The notes under the pieces: generated by a model | Databases searched by the model: none | What the model saw: only the letters and a program-made list of their open reading frames with translations | What the model was told of the DNA's origin: nothing | Part shown: in pieces, positions 1 through 7,258 of the stretch | Position numbering within the stretch: position 1 is the first letter of the stretch | How the letters are laid out: the number at the start of each line of letters is the position of its first letter | Origin: JAAEKA01 sp049299095 | GTDB lineage: Bacteria; Chloroflexota; Anaerolineae; JAAEKA01 | Direction: 5' to 3' | DNA length: 21,747 nucleotides | Assembly (NCBI GenBank): GCA_049299095.1 | Contig: JBAQWV010000106.1 | Coordinates: 1 to 21,747 of the forward strand | Position numbers and translations under genes: made by a program

Positions 1-1
1 C

Positions 2-100
2 CGCTTGAAAGCCGCCAATGCCTATCATTCCGACGCCGGTCTGCAAGCCATGATGGCTCAAGAAACACGCACGTTCAATCATTCACATGCTTTGAACTAA
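2..100 (+). CDS. C-terminal end of an unidentified protein (partial, runs off the left edge)
   Basis: Frame 2 is open from the window edge to a TAA at 98-100 and gives 32 residues ending ETRTFNHSHALN. The stretch is not low-complexity and reads like the end of a soluble protein, but it is too short to assign a family. No terminator with a T-tract follows on the plus strand. The next plus-strand gene starts more than 400 bases downstream, so the two are probably not in one operon. Confidence 0.45.
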   Translation, partial: RLKAANAYHSDAGLQAMMAQETRTFNHSHALN

Positions 101-153
101 ATTTCAACCGAAAGACGCACACTACCGGTATTACTACCATACTTGTTAAGGTT

Positions 154-183
154 TTGTAAAGATGCTTCTGCCTATGGTAGAAT
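154..183 (+). promoter_or_regulatory. Possible plus-strand promoter
   Basis: TTGTAA (154-159) and TAGAAT (178-183) are separated by 18 bases. It could start a long leader transcript toward the NB-ARC gene at 524. The boxes are moderate and the AT-rich setting makes chance matches likely. Confidence 0.2.
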
Positions 184-208
184 CAAACTCCATCGGGGTC
201 AGGACAAC

Positions 209-231
209 AAAAAAAAGCCGCAGATTGCGGC
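209..231 (-). terminator. Intrinsic terminator, minus strand
   Basis: GCCGCA (217-222) and TGCGGC (226-231) form a 6-bp stem with a three-base loop. On the minus strand it is followed by eight Ts (plus-strand A tract 209-216). On the plus strand only CTTT follows, so the minus direction is favoured. No minus-strand protein gene lies upstream, which supports a small RNA as the transcript it ends. Confidence 0.6.
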
Positions 232-428
232 CTTTCGTAGCACCAAAGGTTATTTATCCTGGTCCGATAAAAAATCTCACCGGCAGAGCGCACCGCATCC
301 CAGGGCTTTGGGTAAACCCTACGATATGATGCGCCCCAGCCGGTAAGCAAACCATGACGCGCTAATCAACGCAGTCCCCCCGGACCACGTTGCACGTCAA
401 GGTGACGAAAGCAAGATAATCGCTTCCT
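209..428 (-). ncRNA. Candidate structured small RNA (minus strand), family unknown
   Basis: The gap between the left-edge gene and the NB-ARC gene contains nested, exactly complementary arms. They are 232-238 with 405-411 (7 bp), 241-244 with 401-404, 260-266 with 381-387 (7 bp), 279-284 with 339-344, 294-299 with 328-333, and 302-305 with 317-320. A side hairpin joins 356-361 to 370-376 with one bulged base. On the minus strand the closing stem is followed directly by a GC hairpin and eight Ts. An extended -10 box (TGT TATAGT, minus strand, 432-440) lies about 20 bases before the structure. Promoter, rod-like fold and terminator therefore make a unit of about 215 nt. The size and the large internal bubble recall 6S RNA, but no family consensus was recognised. 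Read on the plus strand, it would instead be a 5' leader element of the NB-ARC gene. Confidence 0.5.
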
Positions 429-431
429 GTT

Positions 432-440
432 ACTATAACA
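432..440 (-). promoter_or_regulatory. Extended -10 promoter element for the candidate small RNA
   Basis: Read on the minus strand this is TG, one base, then TATAGT: an extended -10 match five of six to consensus. No convincing -35 box sits at 16-18 bases, which extended -10 promoters can lack. Initiation would fall near 425, just before the closing stem of the structured RNA. Confidence 0.35.
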
Positions 441-523
441 TCAACCGTCTGAAAAAAAACTCTCGTTTTTACGCAAAACCTCTCATCTTTTTGCTCTTAA
501 TCACGTTGGGTGAGGCCACATCT

Positions 524-1951
524 ATGAAACGCAAAGCATCGAAACAGAAAATCGCCCCGTTTGTCTCGTTTGAACAGACCCACAAGGCGCTCAAGCAATG
601 GTCAAACGCCAAGCTGACCGAAAGCGCCCTGGACAATCTTCTGTTGCACCGGCAAGCGTCCGCGCACATAAGCAACATGCACGAGCGGCATCTGCGCGTG
701 CTGCTGCCGGCCGTGGAGCAGTTGGCGATAGAAGATGCCGAGGCGGCCGCGCTGCTGGAGCAGCGTTTCCAGCGAAAGAAAAAGGTTGAAGAGGTCGGTC
801 ACCAAATCGGCCTGTCGGGCAGTTCCCTCTACCGCGCCCAGCACAAAGCCATTGAGCAGCTTGCGGCTATCCTGAACCAGCACGAAAGCGCCGCCCGCGC
901 CCAGCGCCTTTTTGAACTGGAACATCGGCTGGAAGATCGCACCTACAGCCGCCTGATTGGTGTGACCGGGTATGTAGAACAGCTTGTTGACAAGTTGTAT
1001 CCACCGGACACACCCTTTGTCGCTGCCATTGAAGGGATGGGCGGTCTGGGCAAGACCACCCTGGCCGATGCCGCGGTGCGCAGAGCGGCCCATGATCTGG
1101 CTTTTACGGAACTGGTATGGGTGACAGCACGCCAGCAATCGCTCAATCTGGGGGGCGGTATTCGCCGGGAGCGCGATGAGAGCGTCAACGTGGCGGAAAT
1201 CATCACCATGATTTTCGATCAAGTCTTTGAAGACGCCGATGTCAAACCGATTGCTTTAACGCCGGATGCCAAGCAGCAAGCCTTGCGCAACCGCCTCGCC
1301 AAGGATCGCTACCTGATTGTGATTGACAATCTGGAAACGCTGGAGGATGTCGAAAACCTGATGCCGGTGGTACGCCGGCTGCGCGATCCCAGCAAATTTA
1401 TCCTGACCAGCCGGGAAAGCCTGTTCAACGAGCCGGGTATTCACCATATCCGCCTGACGGAGATGAACGAAGACCACGCGCTGGAACTGATTTATCAGGA
1501 AGCGGATGAGCAAGGCGTTGAGCAGATCACCAAAGCCAGCCGTGATGAATTGCTGCCGATCTATGAGGTCGTTGGGGGGAACCCGCTGGCGCTTCGTTTG
1601 GTGGTTGGTCAGGTGCATACCTACACACTGGACTGGGTATTGGCTGGCCTGAAGGGCGCCAGGGGCCTGACGGCGCTCAACCTGTACACCTATCTCTACC
1701 GGCAAGTCTGGGACACTCTCGATGAGACGACCCGCGATGTATTTACAGCGATGCCGCTGGTGCTGGAACAGGGCGGCAATCTGGAACTGATTTCGACGAT
1801 CAGCGCGGTGCCGCAGGAAGAAGCCGCAGCTTGCCTCAGCAGGCTGATCCGGCTGAATCTGGTGGACAGTCACGGCGAATTGAACAATCGTCACTTTACC
1901 ATCCACAGTCTGACCCGCACCTTCCTGCATGAGGTAATCCACTGGCAATGA
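524..1951 (+). CDS. NB-ARC/STAND NTPase with sigma-region-4-like N-terminal helix-turn-helix
   Basis: A signal-transduction NTPase of the STAND class, 475 residues. The P-loop GMGGLGKTT is at residues 171-179, Walker B YLIVIDN has Asp268, an arginine-bearing LTSRES motif is near 294-299, and the GGNPLAL motif typical of NB-ARC proteins is at 351-357. Residues about 88-115 (EEVGHQIGLSGSSLYRAQ) look like the helix-turn-helix of sigma factor region 4. The residues after about 360 should be the winged-helix end of the NB-ARC module. I chose the ATG at 524 over a TTG at 491 because GGGTGAGG lies 8-15 bases before it. There is no repeat sensor in this chain; the TPR protein encoded immediately downstream overlaps by ATGA and probably supplies it. 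STAND ATPases of this shape act as ligand-triggered oligomeric switches. The target here is unknown. Confidence 0.85.
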   Translation: MKRKASKQKIAPFVSFEQTHKALKQWSNAKLTESALDNLLLHRQASAHISNMHERHLRVLLPAVEQLAIEDAEAAALLEQRFQRKKKVEEVGHQIGLSGSSLYRAQHKAIEQLAAILNQHESAARAQRLFELEHRLEDRTYSRLIGVTGYVEQLVDKLYPPDTPFVAAIEGMGGLGKTTLADAAVRRAAHDLAFTELVWVTARQQSLNLGGGIRRERDESVNVAEIITMIFDQVFEDADVKPIALTPDAKQQALRNRLAKDRYLIVIDNLETLEDVENLMPVVRRLRDPSKFILTSRESLFNEPGIHHIRLTEMNEDHALELIYQEADEQGVEQITKASRDELLPIYEVVGGNPLALRLVVGQVHTYTLDWVLAGLKGARGLTALNLYTYLYRQVWDTLDETTRDVFTAMPLVLEQGGNLELISTISAVPQEEAAACLSRLIRLNLVDSHGELNNRHFTIHSLTRTFLHEVIHWQ

Positions 1952-3156
1952 CTTTTGCTGACCCCAACGAAAACGGAAATGGGCGCTATCAAGCGCGCTT
2001 CATTGACAATATCCGGCGCAGCTTAACCAATGTACACAGGCTGACAGCCACCCCGCTGTCGGCGCTTTCCTCGAGCGACCGTAAGTTGGCGATGTTGGCA
2101 CTCAGCTATGGCCTAAAAGCGGGTGCGACCTGGCCGGAGGCGCTGGCAACGCTGCTGACATTTGCGCCGATCATGGAGCAAGCCGGACATCGGCAAGATT
2201 GGATCCCTTATCTGCTGCAAGGCATCGAAGTAAGCCAGCAACTCGGCGATCGGCCAACCGAAGCGGAACTACGGTTCCAACTGGGCGTCCTGTACGAATT
2301 CCTCAGCCAGCTTGAGCCGGCGCGTGCCGAGATAGAAACCAGCGCGGAGCTATTTGCCGCGCTGAACCAGCCGCACAAGCAGGCGCGCGCGCTGACGGCA
2401 CTGGCCAGCATTGCCTCCTCACAACAGCAATTTGACGAAGCGCGCACCTTACTGGCACAAGCCTGCCCTTTGTTCACACTGGACGATCCAGAACGCGCCC
2501 ATTGCAATTTTGTAGAAGGTGCGTTGGCCCTGCACGCTGAGCAATTTGACGTTGCCGAACGCCAATTCCGCGAGGCGCTGGCGCGTTGGCAACAGGTGGG
2601 CGATCAGCGCATGATCGCTTGGGCGCTGACCAACCTGGGTGCTGCGCTGCGCAGGCAAGGCTGTTTGGAGGAAGCGCTTGTCTGTTATCAGGACGCGCTG
2701 GCACTTTTTGCTATTGTAGATGATCCGCTGCACGAAGCGATTGCCCGCTCAAATTTAGCCGTCATTTATGCCAACAACGGCGATGCTAAAGTTGCCCTGC
2801 GTTTACTGCAAGAGGCCGAGACAGCCTTCCAGCAACTGGAAAACCTTACCCAGCTGGCAAATACCCAGCAACGGATTGCCTTTTGCTGCCGCAAGCTGCG
2901 CCGCTGGGCGGATGCTGAGACAGCCTACCGCGCCAGCATTGCGCTGTTCGAGCAACTCGAAGACTTTCAACTGGCCGCCAACGCGCTGGATGGCTTGGGA
3001 CTGGTGCTGACTGCGCAAGGTAAACCGACTGAAGCCAGCGCTGTTTGGCAAACTGGGCTAGACTATCTGGCGCTCTGTGCTGAAAGTCTCAGTGTTGCTG
3101 GCTTGCGTATGACTATCCTAAACCATTTGCAGACAACAAAAAAGGCCGACCTGTAA
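1948..3156 (+). CDS. Tetratricopeptide-repeat protein, likely partner of the NB-ARC NTPase
   Basis: A 402-residue soluble protein made almost wholly of TPR-type helical hairpins from about residue 60 onward. Recognisable units include ones with ALTNLGAALRRQGCLEEAL, SNLAVIYANNGDAKVAL and LDGLGLVLTAQGKPTEA, in the G/A-x-x-x-x-x-G-x-x-x-x-A spacing of TPRs. No enzymatic domain or membrane segment is visible. The ATG overlaps the TGA of the NB-ARC gene (ATGA), a hallmark of translational coupling. In the AfsR/Apaf-1-like families NB-ARC and TPR are usually one chain, with the TPRs as sensor. Here the chain is split at the domain boundary, so the two products probably assemble. A possible weak terminator overlaps the stop codon. 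Confidence 0.8.
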   Translation: MTFADPNENGNGRYQARFIDNIRRSLTNVHRLTATPLSALSSSDRKLAMLALSYGLKAGATWPEALATLLTFAPIMEQAGHRQDWIPYLLQGIEVSQQLGDRPTEAELRFQLGVLYEFLSQLEPARAEIETSAELFAALNQPHKQARALTALASIASSQQQFDEARTLLAQACPLFTLDDPERAHCNFVEGALALHAEQFDVAERQFREALARWQQVGDQRMIAWALTNLGAALRRQGCLEEALVCYQDALALFAIVDDPLHEAIARSNLAVIYANNGDAKVALRLLQEAETAFQQLENLTQLANTQQRIAFCCRKLRRWADAETAYRASIALFEQLEDFQLAANALDGLGLVLTAQGKPTEASAVWQTGLDYLALCAESLSVAGLRMTILNHLQTTKKADL

Positions 3157-3171
3157 GGGCCGACCTCTTTT
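3138..3171 (+). terminator. Weak terminator-like element at the end of the NB-ARC/TPR operon
   Basis: GGCC at 3144-3147 can pair with GGCC at 3158-3161, and the flanking A-tract (3138-3143) with the TCTTTT at 3166-3171. The stop codon is in the loop. The sequence GGCCGACCT is also directly repeated at 3144 and 3158. The stem is short, so termination strength is uncertain. Confidence 0.3.
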
Positions 3172-3210
3172 GTTATTCACTTGTGGCGTGGGTGTCCCCC
3201 CAGCTGCGGA

Positions 3211-3375
3211 TTAACGCTTGCAGATGGTTTCAATACACTCATCGTTGACCACCGGCGTCCCACCGACGACGCGATGGCTTCGAACCATCACGCCCGGCGT
3301 CCCCGCCAGCGCCACCACCGTCACCAAACAAGCACCGACCACCATCGTCTTGATACCAGCATAAAAAGTCTTCAT
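3211..3375 (-). CDS. Small exported or membrane-anchored protein, 54 residues
   Basis: Starts MKTFYAGIKTMVVG at an ATG whose minus-strand GGAGGG (3384-3389) is placed 8 bases upstream, a near-ideal ribosome binding site. Residues about 8-27 are a continuous hydrophobic segment after a lysine, consistent with a signal peptide or single membrane anchor. The remaining tail is polar, with two cysteines (NDECIETICKR). No family recognised. It lies between the two STAND loci on the opposite strand and may follow the small membrane gene at 3641-3835. Confidence 0.55.
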   Translation of the reverse strand: MKTFYAGIKTMVVGACLVTVVALAGTPGVMVRSHRVVGGTPVVNDECIETICKR

Positions 3376-3640
3376 GATACAAACCCTCCGCTGCAAAATC
3401 TTGCCAGGTCCCCCCTGGCTGAGATAGGCTTGCGGGTTCCACGGAATTCCTTGCGACAGGTTCCCGCCAGCTTGACGACATGCGACTGATAGCTAGTCAG
3501 CCTGACTTACGGTACCGCCCACTCTGTTCACGATATACCACAACGGATGATGTCGTGAACGCCATCACCGTGCTGCCACCGGTTTCCTGCCCTGCCTGCT
3601 GTTTTGCGCAGAACAACAGGCGGGCAGGGTTCGGTTAACA
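3376..3640. other. Gene-free stretch with several inverted repeats
   Basis: No supported coding region. It holds GCCAGG/CCTGGC around 3404-3417, AGTCAG-C-CTGACT at 3495-3507, GTTCACGA (3526-3533) with TCGTGAAC (3553-3560), and a long stem of 3590-3603 with 3615-3629. On the minus strand these would lie in the leader of the 54-residue protein gene or in the transcript joining the two small genes. Confidence 0.5.
3590..3629 (-). terminator. Stable hairpin after the two-helix membrane protein gene
   Basis: CCCTGCC (3590-3596) pairs with GGCAGGG (3623-3629), and CTGTT (3599-3603) with AACAG (3615-3619). It begins 12 bases past the stop codon of the minus-strand gene at 3641-3835. No T-tract follows, so it may be a 3'-end stabiliser or inefficient terminator. 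Confidence 0.4.
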
Positions 3641-3835
3641 TCACCCTCTAACCACCAGCGCCAACAGCCCTAGCATCATCAGCAACAAGACAAAAGCGAT
3701 GAAGCGGGTGAAGCCGCTGTCTGTAGTTTCGCCGTAGTGATTGGAAATGCCTGCGGCGATCCAGAAGAGCGCACTCAAGCCGCCAAACACACCGGCGCCG
3801 ATCAGCTCAAAAGCCTGGATTATATCGTTTGTCAT
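3641..3835 (-). CDS. Small two-helix membrane protein, 64 residues
   Basis: Starts MTNDIIQAFELIGAG at an ATG preceded by AAAGGAGG, spacing 6. Two hydrophobic helices are visible: residues about 10-28 (GAGVFGGLSALFWIAAGIS) and 44-62 (FIAFVLLLMMLGLLALVV), joined by a short polar loop NHYGETTDSGFTR. A near-consensus promoter lies upstream on the minus strand (TTGACA, 17 bases, TATAGT at 3964-3992). It is divergent from the pseudo-Rel/STAND operon and shares its control region. No family recognised. A holin-like or membrane-effector role for the adjacent NTPases is speculation based only on position and topology. Confidence 0.65.
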   Translation of the reverse strand: MTNDIIQAFELIGAGVFGGLSALFWIAAGISNHYGETTDSGFTRFIAFVLLLMMLGLLALVVRG

Positions 3836-3886
3836 CGTGAACCTCCTTTGTTTGGCCCGCAGCGGCAAAGCGACCCGTGCAATTGC

Positions 3887-3943
3887 TTGCACAAATCCAC
3901 AGCTTGGTGTATACTTGTAAAAACACAGATTTGTGAATAATAC
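3887..3943 (+). promoter_or_regulatory. Tandem promoters for the pseudo-Rel/STAND operon
   Basis: The first is TTGCAC (3887-3892), 17 bases, TATACT (3910-3915). The second is TTGTAA (3915-3920), 17 bases, TAATAC (3938-3943). Both point toward the gene starting at 4046. The first -35 box is inside CTTGCACAAA (3886-3895), which recurs inverted as TTTGTGCAAG at 4032-4041, just before the start codon. Confidence 0.5.
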
Positions 3944-3963
3944 TTGTTTTCGTGTGTAACAGC

Positions 3964-3992
3964 ACTATATCACAGTTTTTTTCGTGTGTCAA
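3964..3992 (-). promoter_or_regulatory. Near-consensus promoter for the small membrane protein gene
   Basis: On the minus strand TTGACA (3987-3992) and TATAGT (3964-3969) are separated by exactly 17 bases. The transcript would start near 3957 and carry a leader of about 120 bases before the ATG at 3835. Two copies of TTTCGTGTGT (at about 3948-3957 and 3980-3989) flank the -10 box and could be operator half-sites. Confidence 0.6.
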
Positions 3993-4045
3993 TATGCTTA
4001 ATCCACAATACACACAAATTTAATGTTTCGTTTTGTGCAAGTACC

Positions 4046-7000
4046 ATGAATAACTTCCAACCGTCTACACTACGCCCCCCTCGCCCTGCTGCACACCAGC
4101 CTGTGGGTGAGGCTGCCGGTACGATTGATCTGGAAGGACTGCAAGCTGTGAACGAAACGGGGACGATCGAAGCACAGATAACGCCTCTGCTGGCGCTCTT
4201 ACAGAACTGGGGTGCGGGGTCGGACGTGCTGCAAGCCGCGACCAACGGCTGCTTGTTGTACCAGGGGGTAACCACACCGGCAGCATTAGCCGAATGCGAC
4301 AATCCGCAGATCAGCGCCCTGAGCCTGGATTACGGGGAGTACCTCACGGCCAGCCAACAAAAACCAGCCGCGCTGGCGCAACTTTTCCTGGCGGGTTACC
4401 GCGATCCGCGTCTGGCGATCTTGATCGCGGCCGATCTGTGGTGTCACCAAACCCTGTGCCGACAACCCGCCCGCGCGCCCGCGCAGGATCCTAAAAGCCG
4501 GCCGGCGCTGCTGGGCCTGCTCGACATGCTGGGGATGTGGCAACTGCGCAAAGAACTGGAAGTACGGGAAAGCCTGCCCAAAAGCAGCAAAGCACGCGCC
4601 AGAGCTGACGACCGCACCCGCGAACAACGCCTGCTTTTTGACCGCATCGCTGACGAATTGGCAGGTTGTCTCCCCACAGCCGACCTGAAATTGCGTGATA
4701 ACACGAACACACCCATCGGTGCGAACGCACCGACCGGCGTCATCGGCATCAACATCATTATGCCAGACGAAGCGGCTTGCTATGCCGCGCTGGGCATCGT
4801 GCATCGCTGGGGACGCCCCAGCGAACGCGGCGTGCTGGATTATATCGCGGCCAGCAAGGTCAACGGCTATCGCTGTCTGCACACCACCGTTACCCCGCCA
4901 CCCGTCTACGGCAACGCGCCGCAAGTCCGCTTTTTTATTCAAAGCGCGGCCATGCAGGAGGTGAACTACTGGGGCGCGGCGGCTATTTTCATGCGCGAAC
5001 ACTTGCAAGAGGACTTACCCAACGCCTGGTGGAGCAAACGCAGCACGATCTATCCCAAGCTGTGCGCGGCTGCGCCCGGCGCGTTGGCAGAACCGGTGTG
5101 CGTCTTCAGCCCCCAGGGCCAGGTCTTTGAGTTTCCACGCGGCGCAACATTGATAGATTACGCGTATCAGGTGCACAGTGAGCTGGCAAATCAGTGCGAG
5201 CTGTTCCGCGTCAACGGCGAAGTCGCCAGCCCCACGCGCGAACTGCGCCATCTGGACATTGTCGAACTGGAACGTAACGTCAGCGCGCCCGGTCCAACCC
5301 CCGTTTGGCATGCGGCTGCACGCACCAGCCGCGCCCGTCAGCACGTTGAACGTTTTCTCAAGCAGCGCCGCGGGGTGGCCTCATCGGGCCGTGCCCTGCT
5401 CGACCGGCGGCTGGGAATGCTGGAACAGCACTATGGCTTTACGATCCCGCAGCACCGGATCGAAGAAGGCTTGCTGCAAGCTGTACGTCGCCTTGAATTA
5501 CAAAGCGTGGAACATCTGTTACAGGAGGTCGCCAGCCAGCGCATCCCGCCCGACCGTGTCTTACATTCGTTGTTTGCCGATGAGCTTGTGGGCCAGATCG
5601 AGTTGCCCGCGGAGGTGCGCCTGTATCCGCACCAAATTCGGCTTTGTCAGAGCTGCCGGCCACGCCTCAGCGACGAAATCCGCGGGCGCTGGCGCGTGAG
5701 AGGAGAGAACAAGCTGCGCGGCCTGACCGTGCATACGCTCGCCTGTCGGACGCCGGAGGCCCAGGAAGCCACGATGGTACTGCATTGGCGGTTACGCCCG
5801 ACGCCACAAACCATTGCCGACATCGAAATCATCACCGTGGATGAAGCAGGGCTGCTGGGCAGCATGTTGCAATCTGTATACAAGCGCGTACCTGCGGTCA
5901 CTCTGCTGCAAGTGACCGCCACTGCGCACCGCGGCGCGGCTAAAATCCGGTTCACTGTGGAAGCCGCAGGTGAAGAACCGATCCAGCAGATCGTGCAGGA
6001 GCTGGAAGCGCTGCCTCCGCGCAAGCCCGACAGCGTGCGCCGCGTCCATCCCCATCTTGCGGTGTTGGAACGGTTCAGCCGCTCGCGCGATCCCCTGGCT
6101 CACAATCCTTACGGTCGCTCGCCTGTCAGCGAACGTGAGATGCTGATTGGCCGCGATGCCGAAATTAACCAGATCCGCGATCATCTATCAGGCCCTACCA
6201 AGCTCGTTTTTCTGCGCGGCCGCAAGCGCATCGGTAAAACCTCGCTGTTGTGGGCGCTGCGCGACTACGAGCTGGAAAAAAACCGCTTTGTGCCGTGCTA
6301 TGTAGACTTTCAATTCTTCAGCGGCTGCCGCGACGAAACAATCTGGTACAGGATTGCCGAAGCCAGCTTTCAGGAATTACACAGAAACAGACACAGCGTC
6401 GAGATCAGTCCACCGCTGCGTGAATTATTCGAGACCGCGCCTGCGCAGCAGCTGGCCAGCTATTGGCAGCGTCTGCAAGCCTACTTCGCTCCCCGGCGTC
6501 TCGTGTTTCTGTTCGATGAATTCAGCACACCGGTCGATTCTTTACAGGGCGCGGAGCAGCAGGAATTCTTCACCCGCTGGCGCGGCCTGCTGCAAGCGAT
6601 CAGCCGCGAAAGTGGCTTTTTGCTCGTGGTTCAACAGCGGGCGCTGGACATCGCCACAGAAAAGGGAGAAACCCGCGAGACCAGTCCCTTATGGCAGTTG
6701 CTTGAGCTAGGTAACAATGTACTGCTGGAACCGCTTACATCAGCCGATACCGTGAACCTAATTACCCGTCCCGTTCGTAGTTTTATATCGTACACACCGG
6801 ACGCGCTGGTGCGCGCGCTGGACTATACCGGCTACAGCCCGTTCATCGTGCAGGCCTTTTGTTACGGTATGATGCTGCACATGGCCGACCAAACGCACCA
6901 TGAAGTAACGCTGGAAGACGTTGAAGTGGTGGCGGCCAAGCTATACGCGGCGCATGAAACCCTGTTTGAGTATATTTTGCAGAGCGCCGATGGCCGCACG

Positions 7001-7240
7001 CATGAAATTTGCATTGAGCTGGCACGCCTGGCCGGGCCGTACAATGCAATTTTCAGCCTGGACGAAATCCAGTTCGGCGGTGGTCAGATCGAACGGCCAT
7101 TCTTGGAGCGCATCTTGCAAGCTCTGACCGAGCAGGGTGTTATCAAACGCATCAACAACCATGCCTGGCAATTTACCAGCCTGCTTTTCCAGCGCTGGAC
7201 ACTCGCCACAGCCGGACACACAGCGCCCGGCTCATTTTAG
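4046..7240 (+). CDS. Catalytically inactive RelA/SpoT-like protein fused to a STAND/AAA ATPase
   Basis: A 1064-residue protein. Residues about 45-137 align with the Rel HD hydrolase domain, but the HD pair is Tyr72-Gln73. LGMWQLRKELE near 161-171 matches the conserved Rel segment after it. The synthetase-like domain keeps DYIAASKVNGYRCLHTTV (265-282), yet the metal-binding Asp position is Gly231 and the catalytic Glu of the ExQIRT motif falls at Arg295. TGS is at 351-408. A Cys/zinc-type domain has C534, C537, H563 and C567. ACT is at about 590-657. From about 699 comes an ATPase with LIGRDAEI, P-loop GRKRIGKTS (725-733) and Walker B LVFLFDE (Asp824-Glu825), then a winged-helix-like end. The ATG at 4046 is chosen over an upstream TTG because the earlier residues match nothing; its ribosome site is weak. 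Inferred role: the dead Rel body senses a ribosomal, tRNA or nucleotide signal and switches the ATPase. Confidence 0.85.
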   Translation: MNNFQPSTLRPPRPAAHQPVGEAAGTIDLEGLQAVNETGTIEAQITPLLALLQNWGAGSDVLQAATNGCLLYQGVTTPAALAECDNPQISALSLDYGEYLTASQQKPAALAQLFLAGYRDPRLAILIAADLWCHQTLCRQPARAPAQDPKSRPALLGLLDMLGMWQLRKELEVRESLPKSSKARARADDRTREQRLLFDRIADELAGCLPTADLKLRDNTNTPIGANAPTGVIGINIIMPDEAACYAALGIVHRWGRPSERGVLDYIAASKVNGYRCLHTTVTPPPVYGNAPQVRFFIQSAAMQEVNYWGAAAIFMREHLQEDLPNAWWSKRSTIYPKLCAAAPGALAEPVCVFSPQGQVFEFPRGATLIDYAYQVHSELANQCELFRVNGEVASPTRELRHLDIVELERNVSAPGPTPVWHAAARTSRARQHVERFLKQRRGVASSGRALLDRRLGMLEQHYGFTIPQHRIEEGLLQAVRRLELQSVEHLLQEVASQRIPPDRVLHSLFADELVGQIELPAEVRLYPHQIRLCQSCRPRLSDEIRGRWRVRGENKLRGLTVHTLACRTPEAQEATMVLHWRLRPTPQTIADIEIITVDEAGLLGSMLQSVYKRVPAVTLLQVTATAHRGAAKIRFTVEAAGEEPIQQIVQELEALPPRKPDSVRRVHPHLAVLERFSRSRDPLAHNPYGRSPVSEREMLIGRDAEINQIRDHLSGPTKLVFLRGRKRIGKTSLLWALRDYELEKNRFVPCYVDFQFFSGCRDETIWYRIAEASFQELHRNRHSVEISPPLRELFETAPAQQLASYWQRLQAYFAPRRLVFLFDEFSTPVDSLQGAEQQEFFTRWRGLLQAISRESGFLLVVQQRALDIATEKGETRETSPLWQLLELGNNVLLEPLTSADTVNLITRPVRSFISYTPDALVRALDYTGYSPFIVQAFCYGMMLHMADQTHHEVTLEDVEVVAAKLYAAHETLFEYILQSADGRTHEICIELARLAGPYNAIFSLDEIQFGGGQIERPFLERILQALTEQGVIKRINNHAWQFTSLLFQRWTLATAGHTAPGSF

Positions 7241-7258
7241 CTTAGATTGGAGATTGCT

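Larger units (their letters stand above)
3886..4041. repeat. 10-bp inverted repeat bracketing the divergent control region
   Basis: CTTGCACAAA at 3886-3895 is the exact reverse complement of TTTGTGCAAG at 4032-4041. The shorter motif CACAAAT also occurs at 4013-4019 and inverted at 3929-3935. The outer copies overlap the plus-strand -35 box and the pre-start region, as expected for operator sites of a regulator that could loop the DNA. Confidence 0.45.

Noticed and set aside
602..1222. 206-codon minus-strand open frame
   Set aside because: It lies wholly antisense to the NB-ARC P-loop region, whose motifs are clear, and its product has no recognisable domain.
3944..4045. TTG-initiated 34-residue N-terminal extension of the pseudo-Rel protein
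   Set aside because: It overlaps the promoter boxes, has no ribosome site and matches no Rel domain; the ATG at 4046 is preferred.
4286..5008. 240-codon minus-strand open frame inside the pseudo-Rel gene
   Set aside because: Antisense shadow in high-GC coding sequence; the plus strand carries the conserved Rel synthetase loop here.
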